A DNA stretch of 64,000 nucleotides, from positions 1 to 64,000 of the forward strand of contig CDGH01000069.1 of the NCBI GenBank assembly GCA_000825765.1, in the 5' to 3' direction. The notes under the pieces were generated by a model. That model did no database searches and was not told the origin of the DNA. It saw only the letters and a program-made list of their open reading frames with translations. The translations under genes and the position numbers were made by a program. How positions within the stretch are numbered: position 1 is the first letter of the stretch; every line of letters starts with the position of its first letter. Shown in pieces: positions 43,234-53,432 of the stretch. Source of the stretch: Ehrlichia minasensis. Its GTDB lineage: Bacteria > Pseudomonadota > Alphaproteobacteria > Rickettsiales > Anaplasmataceae.

Positions 43234-43406
43234 CCAAAGCATTTTATAGAATAAATAAACATATATAAACAACTATCACAAATTAAGTAATCATAAACAT
43301 ATTCTAAACATGTGAACATATTCGATAATTTACACCATGGCTATATAACCTTTACAAAACGCTCTAAACAGATTTCATAATTATAAAATGCAACATTACA
43401 ATAACA

Positions 43407-44126
43407 CTAGTCAGATTTCGCATAAAATACATTATTCCAAATAGGATTTTTTATTTTTTCCAACAGCATTTTATGCTGTTTTATTTCTTCTTCACTCACT
43501 TCATAAAATCTTGGCTCTATAGTTACATCTTCACACTGATTATTCATATTACTAGCATTTATGATATTATTACTATAAGAAAAATCCAAAGATCGTTGCA
43601 ACCCACCCATTAATTGAACATATACTTTTCCCAGTAACGTCGCATCCAACAATGCACCATGAAACTTTCTATCTTGCAAAGAAATATTAAATCTTCTACA
43701 TAAAGCATCTAAAGTAGATGAAACTCCTGGAAATTTCTTCCTAGCTAAAATAAGTGTATCAACAACTTGAAAATCAGAATCATAATCTTTCTGTATTTTA
43801 TCAAGTTCCATTTTAATAAACTTAATATCAAACCCAGCATTATGAATAACCAACACACTACTATTAACGAAATCCAAAAACCTATCAGCTATTTCTGAAA
43901 ATTTAGGTTTATCTTTTAGCATATCAATAGTAATACCATGAATCTTTGTTGCGTAATAAGGTACATCACGTTCAGGATTAATATATTCATGAAAAACCCT
44001 ACCAGTAAAAACACGATCTATTAATTCTACACAACCTATCTCTATTATTCTATCTCCACCATCTGGATCTAATCCTGTTGTTTCAGTATCTAAAACTACT
44101 TCTCTAACACCCTTATAACAAGACAT
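43407..44126 (-). CDS. dnaQ: DNA polymerase III epsilon subunit (proofreading exonuclease)
   Basis: A 3'-5' exonuclease that proofreads the replicative polymerase. Exo I is VVLDTETTGLDP, Exo II HNAGFDIKFIKMEL and Exo III HGALLDATLLGKVY, with the DEDDh-type catalytic His in HGALLD. I chose ATG at 44126 (MSCYKGVREVVLD), giving 239 residues; an upstream TTG at 44156 would add ten residues with no resemblance to the family. The C-terminal segment, past about 185, should bind the polymerase alpha subunit. Confidence 0.95.
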   Translation of the reverse strand: MSCYKGVREVVLDTETTGLDPDGGDRIIEIGCVELIDRVFTGRVFHEYINPERDVPYYATKIHGITIDMLKDKPKFSEIADRFLDFVNSSVLVIHNAGFDIKFIKMELDKIQKDYDSDFQVVDTLILARKKFPGVSSTLDALCRRFNISLQDRKFHGALLDATLLGKVYVQLMGGLQRSLDFSYSNNIINASNMNNQCEDVTIEPRFYEVSEEEIKQHKMLLEKIKNPIWNNVFYAKSD

Positions 44127-44359
44127 ATATTTTTCTACCAATATTTTGCACTGCAAAAATAGATATTAAAACCTTATACAAATCAAAAACACATAATTAA
44201 AAATAATATCAATTTCACAGAACAAGCACAAATAATGAAATAAAAAAATATCTAAAAAAATAAGTAGTATGTATTAAACTATTTAATAATTTAACGCATA
44301 CTACATATAAATAAATTATAGTAATTCATTATACAAAAACACAATAAAATTCCAGTATA

Positions 44360-45832
44360 TTAAAATTCATACTTCACACCCAATAATACTACATTACCAT
44401 CATGTTTAACTTTACTACTTTCGTTATCTACATTAAAATAATGATAGTTTCCAAAAATTTTATATTGTCCTTTACAATTACTATTGATAGACAAATTATA
44501 ATCAACTCCTAAACTAAAGTCATAGAATTGAGTACCAACCTTATTACTTCTAAAATAAGATGTACTTACAGAAGCTTTATTATATATGTACTTTGCACCA
44601 ATGTTCCAATAATAAGTATAATCATTTTTGCTATAAGGCTCAAAAGGTACAGTTCCAGGATAAATAGCAGTAATATAACCAGATCTACCTAAATATCCAT
44701 AAGAAGCTGCGAAAACAGCATTATGATAAGTGACAGATGTGCCTACAGCAAAAGCTGCTAACTCTTCAGCAGAAGAATATGTGTTATATAATTTTTTTAA
44801 CTTATCAACATTATTAGACCCATACTCTCCAACAATAGATGCAGAAAAATCAATATCATTAAAAGAATTACTATAAGATAATCCAGCACTTATAATATTT
44901 TCATAGTGTGCTCCTACAAAATCAATTTTAGCTGGAACAATACTGTTCACTTCAACATCTTGAACGCTAGGATTACTTAACTTTTCAAGGGCATCATTAA
45001 ATGAATTAGGATCCTTCAATTCTGACACCATTTCGTCAGTCAATAAAGGTGGAAACTTAAACTGCTTAATAGTATGAGAACTCACGCTTTCAAATAAACT
45101 AGTATCATAACCTGTTGGAGCATAACTAACACCAAACCTTACACCCATAAAACTTGGAGATTGATAAGATAGTCTAAAAGGTAAATTGTTGATAAAATCT
45201 TTATCTTTAGAAATAATATCACTATTACTTCTATTAAACACACTTTCACTATATAACCCAGGAAATACTTGATATTTAATATTATTAATACTTGATAAGT
45301 CAGTATATTCTAGCCAAGCAATACTGTTATCTCCAGCTCCTATACTAGAAGCATCTATTTTCATTATTGATTCAACACCTTCTTGATATCCAAATGATAA
45401 ATTTCCATAAGAAGATTCAACAAATAACTGTGCACCTCTATTATATGCTTTCATTGAAGGAATAAAATTCTTATTTTTCACAGCAGGTATTGCAACTTGA
45501 AAATTACCGCCATAATAAATTCCAAGATCAGCATTATTATTTATAGACTTAATATTTAATATACCATCTAACTTTACACCATGATCTTGTATTTTTTTCG
45601 AGTGATTTGTAAACCAAGCATAAGACAGTATCTTACCACCTATATCTATCTTGTGATATCCCTTCATTGATGGATATAAACTTACTTGCTTGACATGTTC
45701 ACTATTTTTTATAACGTTAACCAATTTTTGCTGAGTTTTATGATCTTGATCTATATCATCTACTGAAAAAGCATCAACATTATACAAAAGCAAGAAAGAA
45801 ACAAAAGCAGTAGCAAACGAAAACTTTTCCAT
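44360..45832 (-). CDS. Porin-like outer membrane protein 1 (490 residues)
   Basis: A beta-barrel porin family protein of the Anaplasmataceae type. A signal peptide covers about residues 1-22 (MEKFSFATAFVSFLLLYNVDA). The chain then has alternating hydrophobic and polar strands and ends in Phe (LLGVKYEF), the usual BAM-recognition end. It shares blocks with the two following paralogs: SYGNLSFGYQEGVESIMK, NNLPFRLSYQSPSFMGVRFG, and AASYGYLGRSGY. The trio resembles the E. chaffeensis surface proteins Esp73/Esp58 and the A. phagocytophilum Asp55/Asp62 porins, from memory. It would let solutes through the outer membrane and be surface-exposed. Confidence 0.82.
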   Translation of the reverse strand: MEKFSFATAFVSFLLLYNVDAFSVDDIDQDHKTQQKLVNVIKNSEHVKQVSLYPSMKGYHKIDIGGKILSYAWFTNHSKKIQDHGVKLDGILNIKSINNNADLGIYYGGNFQVAIPAVKNKNFIPSMKAYNRGAQLFVESSYGNLSFGYQEGVESIMKIDASSIGAGDNSIAWLEYTDLSSINNIKYQVFPGLYSESVFNRSNSDIISKDKDFINNLPFRLSYQSPSFMGVRFGVSYAPTGYDTSLFESVSSHTIKQFKFPPLLTDEMVSELKDPNSFNDALEKLSNPSVQDVEVNSIVPAKIDFVGAHYENIISAGLSYSNSFNDIDFSASIVGEYGSNNVDKLKKLYNTYSSAEELAAFAVGTSVTYHNAVFAASYGYLGRSGYITAIYPGTVPFEPYSKNDYTYYWNIGAKYIYNKASVSTSYFRSNKVGTQFYDFSLGVDYNLSINSNCKGQYKIFGNYHYFNVDNESSKVKHDGNVVLLGVKYEF

Positions 45833-45872
45833 AAAGATTACCGAAATTAATTTTATAATAAATATATTAACA

Positions 45873-45888
45873 ATACTTAATCAAGTAT
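45873..45888. promoter_or_regulatory. Perfect palindrome upstream of porin 1
   Basis: ATACTT-AATC-AAGTAT, 16 bases, about 45 bp before the porin ATG. It could be an operator or a 5'-leader hairpin. Evidence is the symmetry only. Confidence 0.3.
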
Positions 45889-46204
45889 AATACAGAATGT
45901 CAAGAAATAATCTCTATATCATTAATAAATTGTATTAAAATATTACAATAGATATAAATTTTTTTATTAAAGATCAAGATAAATTTAAATAAATTATCAA
46001 AATAATAATAAAAAGAATACAAACAAAAAATCTAGATAAATATTTAGAAAGAATTTAAAGAGAAATAGAGAGAAAATAATAAGATGTATTACACCTATCT
46101 AAAGCAATGGGAAACAGAAGACACCATGCTTTGAATAACAACAACAGCAAGCCTAATAGTAAACAAAAATTTAAAATAAAATCAAACTATGTACAGGGAA
46201 ATAT
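45889..46204. other. Spacer between porin 1 and porin 2
   Basis: About 316 bp with no gene. The stretch near 46080-46170 is less A+T-rich than its surroundings, but carries no open frame or known RNA signature. Confidence 0.45.
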
Positions 46205-48154
46205 TTAAAACTCTAACTTAGCACCAACCAAAAATATATTACCAAATCCACTTTCTTGCTTTTGTTTAAACTCATGCTCAGCAAGCCTACATGCACAAGC
46301 AGGTTCAGGTTCTTCTTCCATTTCACTTTTATAACATACTTTATCATCAACAATAGAAACTTCTGAAAACTTATAGTAGTGGTAATTCCCAAATAACTTA
46401 CACTTCATTTTACTCTGACTTTTCAACAAATTATATTCAATCCCTAAATTAATATCTTGTAATATATTTCCACTTCTACTACTCTTAAAATACCCAACAC
46501 TAATGTAATAAGAGTGATATTGATATCCTAAAGCTGCATCTAAGTAGTAAGTATTAGATCTTTCATGAAGTGGCCGTACAACTGGCTGTACATTAACTGT
46601 AGTTGTCCTACTATCCACATTGTCTAATACACTATAATATTTTACAAAACCAGAATGTCCAAGATATCCATAAGCAGCAGCAAAATTGACATCTTTGTAA
46701 CTTAATACAGAACCAATAGATACACCTTGTAAATTATAGCTTTCTGGATAAATATTATAATTCTTCGCATTAAAATACAACCTAGGACGAGCATATTCAC
46801 CAACAACAGAAGTACTAAACTTAAAACCATGAAAATCATAATCATAAGCTATGCTACCACTGAATATATGTTCATATTTTGTACCAAAAAACAACATATT
46901 ATCTTTATTACTTTTATTACGCTGAGTTAATTGTGACAAATAACCACCACCAACATTAATTGTCCCTGGTGTAATACTAACATTACCATTAATACTGTCT
47001 AATCCCTGAAAAGTAACTCCAGGATTTGCTAATTTAAGGTCAGAAATAGGCAATGTAATCTTTTGATTATTATCATCCAAATGTATAGAAAAACTAATGT
47101 TATCTCCATTGGACAAACCATTACCACTAAGCTGAACTTGACCTTTACACTTTATACATTGGTCACTATTACATGGCAAACTAAATTCAACGTCCTTACT
47201 ATCTAGAGTGAGTAGAACATTATTCAAAGTACCACTTTTTAACTTATCAATCAAAGTACTCAAATTGACAGTACCTCCATCTATACGTAAACTAGGCATT
47301 TGAGTCATAACATTTATGTTGCGAGTAGTATACTGCTCAAGCACAGTAGAAAAGGCATCAAATTTATATCCAATAGGAGAGTAACTTACACCAAACCTTA
47401 ACCCCATAAAACTAGGAGATAGATATGACATCCTTAAAGGTAGATTATTAATAAAATCCTTATTGCCATTTGTAAGATCAATGTTATCATCATTCCTAAA
47501 TACATTTTCACTGTACAACCCAGCAGAAAAAAGAAATGGATACATTGAATAACCCAATGCATTCTTCTTTTCAGACAATACACCTCTTAAATGTTGTGTC
47601 CAACTATTGCTTTCATCACCTGCAATTATATTAGAAGAATCTAACTTCATAATAGATTCTACACCCTCTTGATACCCAACTGAAAAATTACCATATTGAG
47701 TAGCAGCAAATAGTCTAGATCCCCTATTTAACGCAGCCTTTCTTTCAAAATTTCTTCCTTTAACACTAGGTATGGCTACTTGAAAATCTGCTCCATATTT
47801 TGTACCAGAATCACCTGACTTTATTTCAGCACCTAAACGTAATATAGCATCATAACTCATACCATAATTATCCATATTACCAGATATATCAAAAATATTA
47901 TCAGACTTATCTGCTGAAGCCCACATATAAGATATAGCCTGCCCGCTAACTAAAGCACGACCCACTTTTACTAAATTATTTTCTCTATTGTCTAAATTCT
48001 TTTTATCAGAAAAATTTTTCTCATTGACTTTATCAACTTGCTTTGCATCAAGATTAAAAATGTTGACATCACTTAGTATATCCACTGAAAACGCACTACT
48101 TCCAAGTAACACAAAAAAGGAAGCTAAAGCAGAAGATACTAAAGTTAACTTCAT
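46205..48154 (-). CDS. Porin-like outer membrane protein 2 (Esp73-like, 649 residues)
   Basis: Largest of the three paralogous barrels. I chose ATG at 48154 (MKLTLVSSALASFFVLLGSS), which gives a clean signal peptide ending around SSAFS; the frame upstream starts with TTG at 48175 and adds seven residues. It shares QYGNFSVGYQEGVESIMKLD, LPLRMSYLSPSFMGLRFGVS and AAAYGYLGHSG with its neighbours and ends LVGAKLEF. Two inserts set it apart. One is a Cys-containing loop, CNSDQCIKCKGQ, in a region of about 100 extra residues; the other is an acidic CACR loop near the C-terminus. Its size, near 72 kDa, fits the Ehrlichia Esp73 surface porin. Confidence 0.83.
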   Translation of the reverse strand: MKLTLVSSALASFFVLLGSSAFSVDILSDVNIFNLDAKQVDKVNEKNFSDKKNLDNRENNLVKVGRALVSGQAISYMWASADKSDNIFDISGNMDNYGMSYDAILRLGAEIKSGDSGTKYGADFQVAIPSVKGRNFERKAALNRGSRLFAATQYGNFSVGYQEGVESIMKLDSSNIIAGDESNSWTQHLRGVLSEKKNALGYSMYPFLFSAGLYSENVFRNDDNIDLTNGNKDFINNLPLRMSYLSPSFMGLRFGVSYSPIGYKFDAFSTVLEQYTTRNINVMTQMPSLRIDGGTVNLSTLIDKLKSGTLNNVLLTLDSKDVEFSLPCNSDQCIKCKGQVQLSGNGLSNGDNISFSIHLDDNNQKITLPISDLKLANPGVTFQGLDSINGNVSITPGTINVGGGYLSQLTQRNKSNKDNMLFFGTKYEHIFSGSIAYDYDFHGFKFSTSVVGEYARPRLYFNAKNYNIYPESYNLQGVSIGSVLSYKDVNFAAAYGYLGHSGFVKYYSVLDNVDSRTTTVNVQPVVRPLHERSNTYYLDAALGYQYHSYYISVGYFKSSRSGNILQDINLGIEYNLLKSQSKMKCKLFGNYHYYKFSEVSIVDDKVCYKSEMEEEPEPACACRLAEHEFKQKQESGFGNIFLVGAKLEF

Positions 48155-48185
48155 AACCACACCACATTTTACCAAGTAAAATTAG

Positions 48186-48214
48186 ATACTAATCATCAAA
48201 AAATAATAAGTCAA
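48186..48214 (-). promoter_or_regulatory. Candidate promoter of porin 2
   Basis: TTGACT (48209-48214) and TAGTAT (48186-48191) on the minus strand with a 17-bp spacer, about 32 bp before the ATG at 48154. Confidence 0.4.
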
Positions 48215-48704
48215 AACATTTTATACAACTTTTAGTAAGTTTTAGTTTAAATTTATAAAGAATATTATTAAAATATAGAAAAATACTTACATACATAATT
48301 AAATTCATTACAAAATTAGCATATAACTAATAACAACATTAAATTACAGAACTGATAGTGGCACACATAGTAATTTTCTTATACTTAACAATAATGTAAG
48401 CTTAATAATAATGTGTAATATTGAACAATATTAGCAAGCTATGACTACTATTAATATATATTCATTTATGCTAATATTAACTAGTACATCATACTTTTAA
48501 CAATTTCAAAAAATTAATAACGAAAACATTATCATATTAACATTTTGATTATATAATACTTTTCACTAGCAACTATTTAATAAGTTAAGAAATAACATAT
48601 TCATAACTAATAATAAATTGACATATTTTATATAATCAGTTTGCAATTTTTACACTACTACTCTAATAAATCTACTTTATTACATATATAACAATAAAGC
48701 ATAT
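48215..48704. other. Spacer before the inverted porin fragment
   Basis: No gene recognised; stops are dense in all frames. It may hold unrecognisable porin remnants continuous with the fragment at 48705. Confidence 0.5.
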
Positions 48705-49040
48705 AAGATGTATTCATATATTAAATATAAAAATGTTAATCTCGTTGCTGCTTACCTGTATTCTGGTTTTATAAAGTATCATAAGTTTCAAAAATCACAC
48801 TGAAAATAGTAGTGCTAATACAATCATAATTGCTATAAATCTCTAATACTTAATTTGGATGCAGCTTTAGTATGTCAGTATCACTTTCTCATATTAGTAC
48901 TTGGTATTTTAAAAAAGTGTAAATACATTGCAACAATTAACTTAGAGATTGAGTATAATTTGCCAAAAAATCAAAGTAAGATGAAGTGTAAATTGATTTT
49001 AGAATTTCTAAGTAAAGTAATAATAACTTACACTTAGAAC
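48705..49040 (+). pseudogene. Inverted 3' fragment of a porin gene
   Basis: On the plus strand, pieces match the last third of porin 2 in order. A YSYIKYKNVNLVAAY..YSGFIKY stretch (compare LSYKDVNFAAAYGYLGHSGFVKY) is followed by LDAAL..QYH, then INLEIEYNLPKNQSKMKCKL (compare INLGIEYNLLKSQSKMKCKL). Frameshifts separate the pieces, and both the N-terminal two thirds and the end are missing. The intact relatives on either side are on the minus strand, so this piece was inverted. Confidence 0.8.
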
Positions 49041-49144
49041 TTAGATAATAACATGAAGTTAAAATTCAACAAAAATAACAACTCACTTAAATAAAAATAT
49101 TTACTTACTATTTTAGCTTTCTGCATTTATCTTATACACATAAA

Positions 49145-49400
49145 CTAAGAAACATATATCAATAACAAAACTAGACAACAATACATAAATTAAAAAATCA
49201 CAGTTTTAAATAATGTGTATTGTACTCTAGACAAAATTTAAAGCTCTTATTAATATTGCAATATTTCGCTCTTACTTCTACCTATGAATTAAGAAACATA
49301 TACTTAACAATCTTCACTAAAACTAGACAACAATATACAAATTAAAAAATCATAATTTTACATAATGTATATTGCACTCTAGAAAAAAGCTTAAAACTCT
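49145..49400. repeat. Direct duplication of the porin 3 tail and downstream DNA
   Basis: Two copies of about 100 bp, near 49145-49245 and 49287-49400, share AAGAAACATAT, CTAGACAACAATA, AAATTAAAAAATCA and a CTCTAGA-AAA ending in the gene's final codons. In the distal copy AAAGCTCTTATTAA stands where the real gene has its last codons. The offset between copies is about 150 bp. Confidence 0.7.
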
Positions 49401-51007
49401 GATTTAATACCTGCGAGTAATACGTATCCTTTAGCACTTAAATCGGTTGGTTTATTAGGCACACTGCTACTAGCATAATTCATTTGATCAAAAATATAAT
49501 AATTATAATTAATAAACAAGCTACTCTTAAAACTATTATATTTTAAAATATTATATTGCAACCCAACACCTACATCTTTTAACTTATTACCAAGTTTATT
49601 ACTTTCAAAGTAAATAATACTAAAATTTAAAGGCTCACGTTGATAAGCAATACCTATATTCCAATAGTAACTAGTATTTTTAGAAAATTGCCATTTATCA
49701 TAACAAATATTTTGCGTACCGTAATGGCTATAACATACTTTATTTACAAGTCCAGAACCATTTAAATTTCCATATGCACCTGCTAGCTTCAGATTATCAT
49801 AACTAAAATTAAAACCAATCGATATTCCTCTTAATTGCTGATGAACATAATACATAGCATAACCTAATCTAATATCGTCATCGATATATTCATTACCATA
49901 TTCACCTATAATAGAAGTATTAAACTTAAAATTTTTAACATTACAGGCATAAGAAACACCTCCACTAATAATATTCTTATATATTGGTCCAACAATCCCT
50001 ACATTAGAAGCATTACTTCGACGATTTATACCATACACAAGAGCATATTCTTTAGTCACGTCTAATTCACCATCCTCTTTCTTTTTCACATCACTGACAA
50101 GTCTTTTATCAAAAATTATTGGCAATTCAAATAATTGTTGATTATAGCCAGTAGGAGAATAGCTTATACCAAACTTTAACCCCATAAAATTTTGTGATTG
50201 ATAAGATAATCTAAATGGCAAATTATTCACAAAATCTTTAGTAATAATACCAAATGACGCATCATGATTTGATTTATTAAAAACAAGATTATCATCATTA
50301 CGGAAAACACTTTCACTATATAACCCAGGATTAAAATTGAAATTGTATAATAAATAAGTTGGGTCGTCTTTTTTTTCATGAACAATGCCCCTCAAATGCT
50401 TTGCCCAAATGTTATAATTATCACCAGCAGCTATATCAAAAGCATTTAATTTAATAACTGACTCCATACCCTCTTGATATCCAACTGAAAAGTCACCATA
50501 GGGAGTTTTAGCAAATACTTTTGATCCTCTATTAAAAGCAGCATGCTTATTAAAATTTCTTCCAGCTACATTCGGAATATTAACTTGAGAATGTATGCCA
50601 TACACAATTCCACGTTTATCTGGATTTGATTCAACCCTCACACTTAATATCGCATCATGTTTAGTACCAATCTTCTCAATATTACCACCAATATCCACGT
50701 CAAAAAGCCTAGTATGATTCAAAAATTTCTTTGTGCTTTTACTAGAATCACTTGAATACCAACCATAAGATACCACATTACCAGCAAGTTTAACACCACT
50801 ACTCCTTTTTATCGCACTATCCATTTCTGACAACAAAACACATTTTTTAACATTACCTATAAATTTCTTACAATTTGCAATATCAATTTCTGATCCGCAA
50901 TTCTTATCAACTGCAGACGTATCATTTAACATTTCATCAGAAAAAGCACTGTTAGAACACATCATTAATAAAGATGCTAAAGCAGAAATTATTAAGGGAT
51001 TTTTCAT
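49391..51007 (-). CDS. Porin-like outer membrane protein 3 (Esp58-like, 538 residues)
   Basis: Third paralogous barrel. I chose ATG at 51007 (MKNPLIISALASLLMMCSNS), giving a signal peptide that ends near SAFSDE; the frame continues upstream to a TTG at 51019. Blocks shared with its neighbours are PYGDFSVGYQEGMESVIKL, LPFRLSYQSQNFMGLKFGIS, AGAYGNLNGSG and the terminal LLAGIKSEF with C-terminal Phe. The mature N-terminus contains a Cys-rich piece (NCGSEIDIANCKKF..KKCVL) absent from the others, which could form disulfides. The long leader contains a strong hairpin. Expected role: outer membrane channel and surface antigen. Confidence 0.82.
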   Translation of the reverse strand: MKNPLIISALASLLMMCSNSAFSDEMLNDTSAVDKNCGSEIDIANCKKFIGNVKKCVLLSEMDSAIKRSSGVKLAGNVVSYGWYSSDSSKSTKKFLNHTRLFDVDIGGNIEKIGTKHDAILSVRVESNPDKRGIVYGIHSQVNIPNVAGRNFNKHAAFNRGSKVFAKTPYGDFSVGYQEGMESVIKLNAFDIAAGDNYNIWAKHLRGIVHEKKDDPTYLLYNFNFNPGLYSESVFRNDDNLVFNKSNHDASFGIITKDFVNNLPFRLSYQSQNFMGLKFGISYSPTGYNQQLFELPIIFDKRLVSDVKKKEDGELDVTKEYALVYGINRRSNASNVGIVGPIYKNIISGGVSYACNVKNFKFNTSIIGEYGNEYIDDDIRLGYAMYYVHQQLRGISIGFNFSYDNLKLAGAYGNLNGSGLVNKVCYSHYGTQNICYDKWQFSKNTSYYWNIGIAYQREPLNFSIIYFESNKLGNKLKDVGVGLQYNILKYNSFKSSLFINYNYYIFDQMNYASSSVPNKPTDLSAKGYVLLAGIKSEF

Positions 51008-51045
51008 AAACACACCCAATTAGTTACACACTACACTAATTACAC

Positions 51046-51064
51046 TACTGCTAAAACAGCAGTA
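51046..51064 (-). promoter_or_regulatory. Hairpin in the porin 3 leader
   Basis: TACTGCT-AAAAC-AGCAGTA has perfect 7-bp arms and a 5-base loop, about 40 bp upstream of the ATG. It is G+C-richer than its surroundings, so it could fold in the mRNA leader or act as an operator. Confidence 0.4.
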
Positions 51065-51428
51065 ATATTATGATATGTCAGTATATATCCATAAAAATAT
51101 ATTATCAATAATAAAATAAAAATTATTTTTCCAAAATATAATAAAAAATGCATTTTTTTATGTTTTAACACATAGAAATCTTACATTGACAATTTTATAT
51201 CAAGAAATTCATACAGTGATTTGAAACTTTAGATAAATTAATATAATACACCAATATGTGCCTTTATCTTTTTCATATGCTTTTTGTGAATATTCAGAAA
51301 TCACAAAATTACATTAATGATGTATTATTAAAATTATTGAACTTATATAAAAATAAAAAACATCAAAAGTACACGTACACAAACTTAGGAAAGCCAGACA
51401 AAACCTTATATAACAAATAACACAAGAA
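51065..51428. other. Spacer between petC and porin 3
   Basis: No gene. It should hold the porin 3 promoter, but I see no clear boxes. A plus-strand TTGACA at 51187 has no gene in front of it. Confidence 0.45.
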
Positions 51429-52181
51429 TTATTTGTAAAGGCTTTTCCATAGCCCCTTATTTACTAATATGACAAAAATTGTGAGTATCAACAAGAAGCT
51501 AATAACTTTAATTCCTAACTTTTTACGTACCTCCATTTCAGGCTCAGCAGCCCATTGAAGAAAATTGACTATATCATACGCCATGTTTTCTATCTTAGAA
51601 TCCGTACCATCTGTGTATTGAACTAAATTATCAGACAATGGAGGAGCCATTAATATTTTTCCAGTACTAAAATAAGGATTAGTATATAAACCACCTTCAT
51701 CAGGTTCACTGCTTTCATAGCCAGTCAATAAAGAATATACATAATTTGCACCATTATGCCTTGCCTTAATCATCAAAGATAAATCAGGTGGAAATGCACC
51801 TTTATTGGCAGCTTTAGCAGCTTCCTTATTAGGGAAAGGTGATACAAAATAATCTGACTGTATACCTGGACGTTCAAACATCTCACCACTATCATTTGGA
51901 CCATCTGATACTTGATAAGACGCAGCAATAGCTTTTACTTCATCTTCAGAAAATCCTACATCACGTAGATTACGAAATGCTATCCTTCTCATAGAATGAC
52001 AAGATGAACATACTTCCTTATATACTTGATAACCACGCTGTATAGATTGCCTATCAAATGCCCCTAATATACCATTAAATTTCCAATTAATTTTTTTAGG
52101 AGATGTATGCTTAAATTCATCAGCAACACACATAGATGAAATACAAATAAAAAAAATTGCAAGAAGATATCTAATTAACAT
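51429..52181 (-). CDS. petC: Cytochrome c1
   Basis: Haem-c subunit of the cytochrome bc1 complex that passes electrons from the Rieske protein to cytochrome c. It has 250 residues. A signal peptide covers 1-20 (ends SSMCVA). Haem attachment is CSSCH (58-62). A Met ligand is likely in ILMAPPLSD. One C-terminal membrane anchor (FLLILTIFVILV) holds it in the inner membrane facing the periplasm. Its ATG overlaps the petB stop by one base (TAATG), so translation is coupled. Confidence 0.96.
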   Translation of the reverse strand: MLIRYLLAIFFICISSMCVADEFKHTSPKKINWKFNGILGAFDRQSIQRGYQVYKEVCSSCHSMRRIAFRNLRDVGFSEDEVKAIAASYQVSDGPNDSGEMFERPGIQSDYFVSPFPNKEAAKAANKGAFPPDLSLMIKARHNGANYVYSLLTGYESSEPDEGGLYTNPYFSTGKILMAPPLSDNLVQYTDGTDSKIENMAYDIVNFLQWAAEPEMEVRKKLGIKVISFLLILTIFVILVNKGLWKSLYK

Positions 52182-53407
52182 TATTTCATCCCCGGTACTG
52201 CATCACTTATAGTCTTTGGAAGTGTAATTGGCTTTTCATACTTAGACAGTATAGGTAACACAATGAAAAAATATGAAAAATAATACAATGTAGATAATCT
52301 ACTAAGTGTTACAAATGGTTCCTTCACTTCCTGCCCACCAAGCCAAGTTAAAAAACAAAAATTTAATACAAACAACACATAAAAAACTCTAAAAATTGGA
52401 CGGTAACTACCACTTTTAACTTTGCATCTATCTAATATTGGCAATAAAAACCATACCATTATAGAACCAATCATAGTCACTACACCTAATAACTTATTAG
52501 GAATAGAACGCAGCATAGCATAAAAAGGCAAAAAGTACCACTCAGGAACTATATGAGCAGGAGTAACCATAGGATCAGCTTCAATATAATTATCTGGATG
52601 TCCTAAATAATTTGGAATATAAAATACAAATAAAAATAAAAATATAAAAAATATACCAAATGTTATACAATCTTTAACAATAAAGTATGGATATATTGGA
52701 ATAGTATCCTTTTTAGATTTTACTTCTACTCCACTTGGATTACCTGATCCAAATCTATGAAGTGCTATAACATGCAAAGAAGCAAGCGCTAATATAATAA
52801 AAGGTAATAAATAATGTAATGCAAAAAATCTATTTAACGTAGGATTGTCAACAGAAAAACCACCCCATAACCACTGTACAATATCTTGACCAACTAAAGG
52901 TATTACAGAAAATAAGTTAGTAATAACTGTTGCACCCCAAAAGCTCATTTGACCCCAAGGCAACACATAACCCATAAATGCAGTTGCCATCATCGCAAAA
53001 AAGATGAAAATACCAATAAACCAGACTAATTCCCTAGGACTCTTATATGAACCATAATACAAACCACGCAATATATGTATATATACAACTATAAAAAAGA
53101 ATGAAGCACCAACAGCATGAGTATACCTTATTAACCACCCATAATTCACATCACGCATTATTCTTTCAACGCTATTAAACGCATGTGCGACATGCGGAGT
53201 ATAATGCATTGCTAAAAATATACCTGTTATAATCTGTAATATTAGTGCAATACCGGCAAGCGAACCGAAATTCCATGCATAATTTAAATTTTTAGGAACT
53301 TGATATGAAGCTAACCCTTTTAAAAAAGCACAAATTGGCATTCTGTATTCTATCCAAGCTAGGATACCCTTTCCTTCAGGCTTTTTCATATTGTCATGTT
53401 CAGACAT
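52181..53407 (-). CDS. petB: Cytochrome b of the bc1 complex
   Basis: Membrane subunit with the two haems b and both quinone sites. It has 408 residues and eight helices. Visible motifs are [40 protein letters not shown] near the Qo site, and [19 protein letters not shown] containing PEWY. Paired haem histidines lie in [12 protein letters not shown] and [19 protein letters not shown]. It follows petA by 25 bp in petA-petB-petC order, typical of alphaproteobacteria. Confidence 0.97.
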   Translation of the reverse strand: MSEHDNMKKPEGKGILAWIEYRMPICAFLKGLASYQVPKNLNYAWNFGSLAGIALILQIITGIFLAMHYTPHVAHAFNSVERIMRDVNYGWLIRYTHAVGASFFFIVVYIHILRGLYYGSYKSPRELVWFIGIFIFFAMMATAFMGYVLPWGQMSFWGATVITNLFSVIPLVGQDIVQWLWGGFSVDNPTLNRFFALHYLLPFIILALASLHVIALHRFGSGNPSGVEVKSKKDTIPIYPYFIVKDCITFGIFFIFLFLFVFYIPNYLGHPDNYIEADPMVTPAHIVPEWYFLPFYAMLRSIPNKLLGVVTMIGSIMVWFLLPILDRCKVKSGSYRPIFRVFYVLFVLNFCFLTWLGGQEVKEPFVTLSRLSTLYYFSYFFIVLPILSKYEKPITLPKTISDAVPGMK

Positions 53408-53432
53408 TAATTAATACCTCTTAATTATACAC

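Noticed and set aside
51187-51214. Plus-strand TTGACA as a promoter
   Set aside because: No gene lies downstream on the plus strand, and such hexamers are frequent in this composition.
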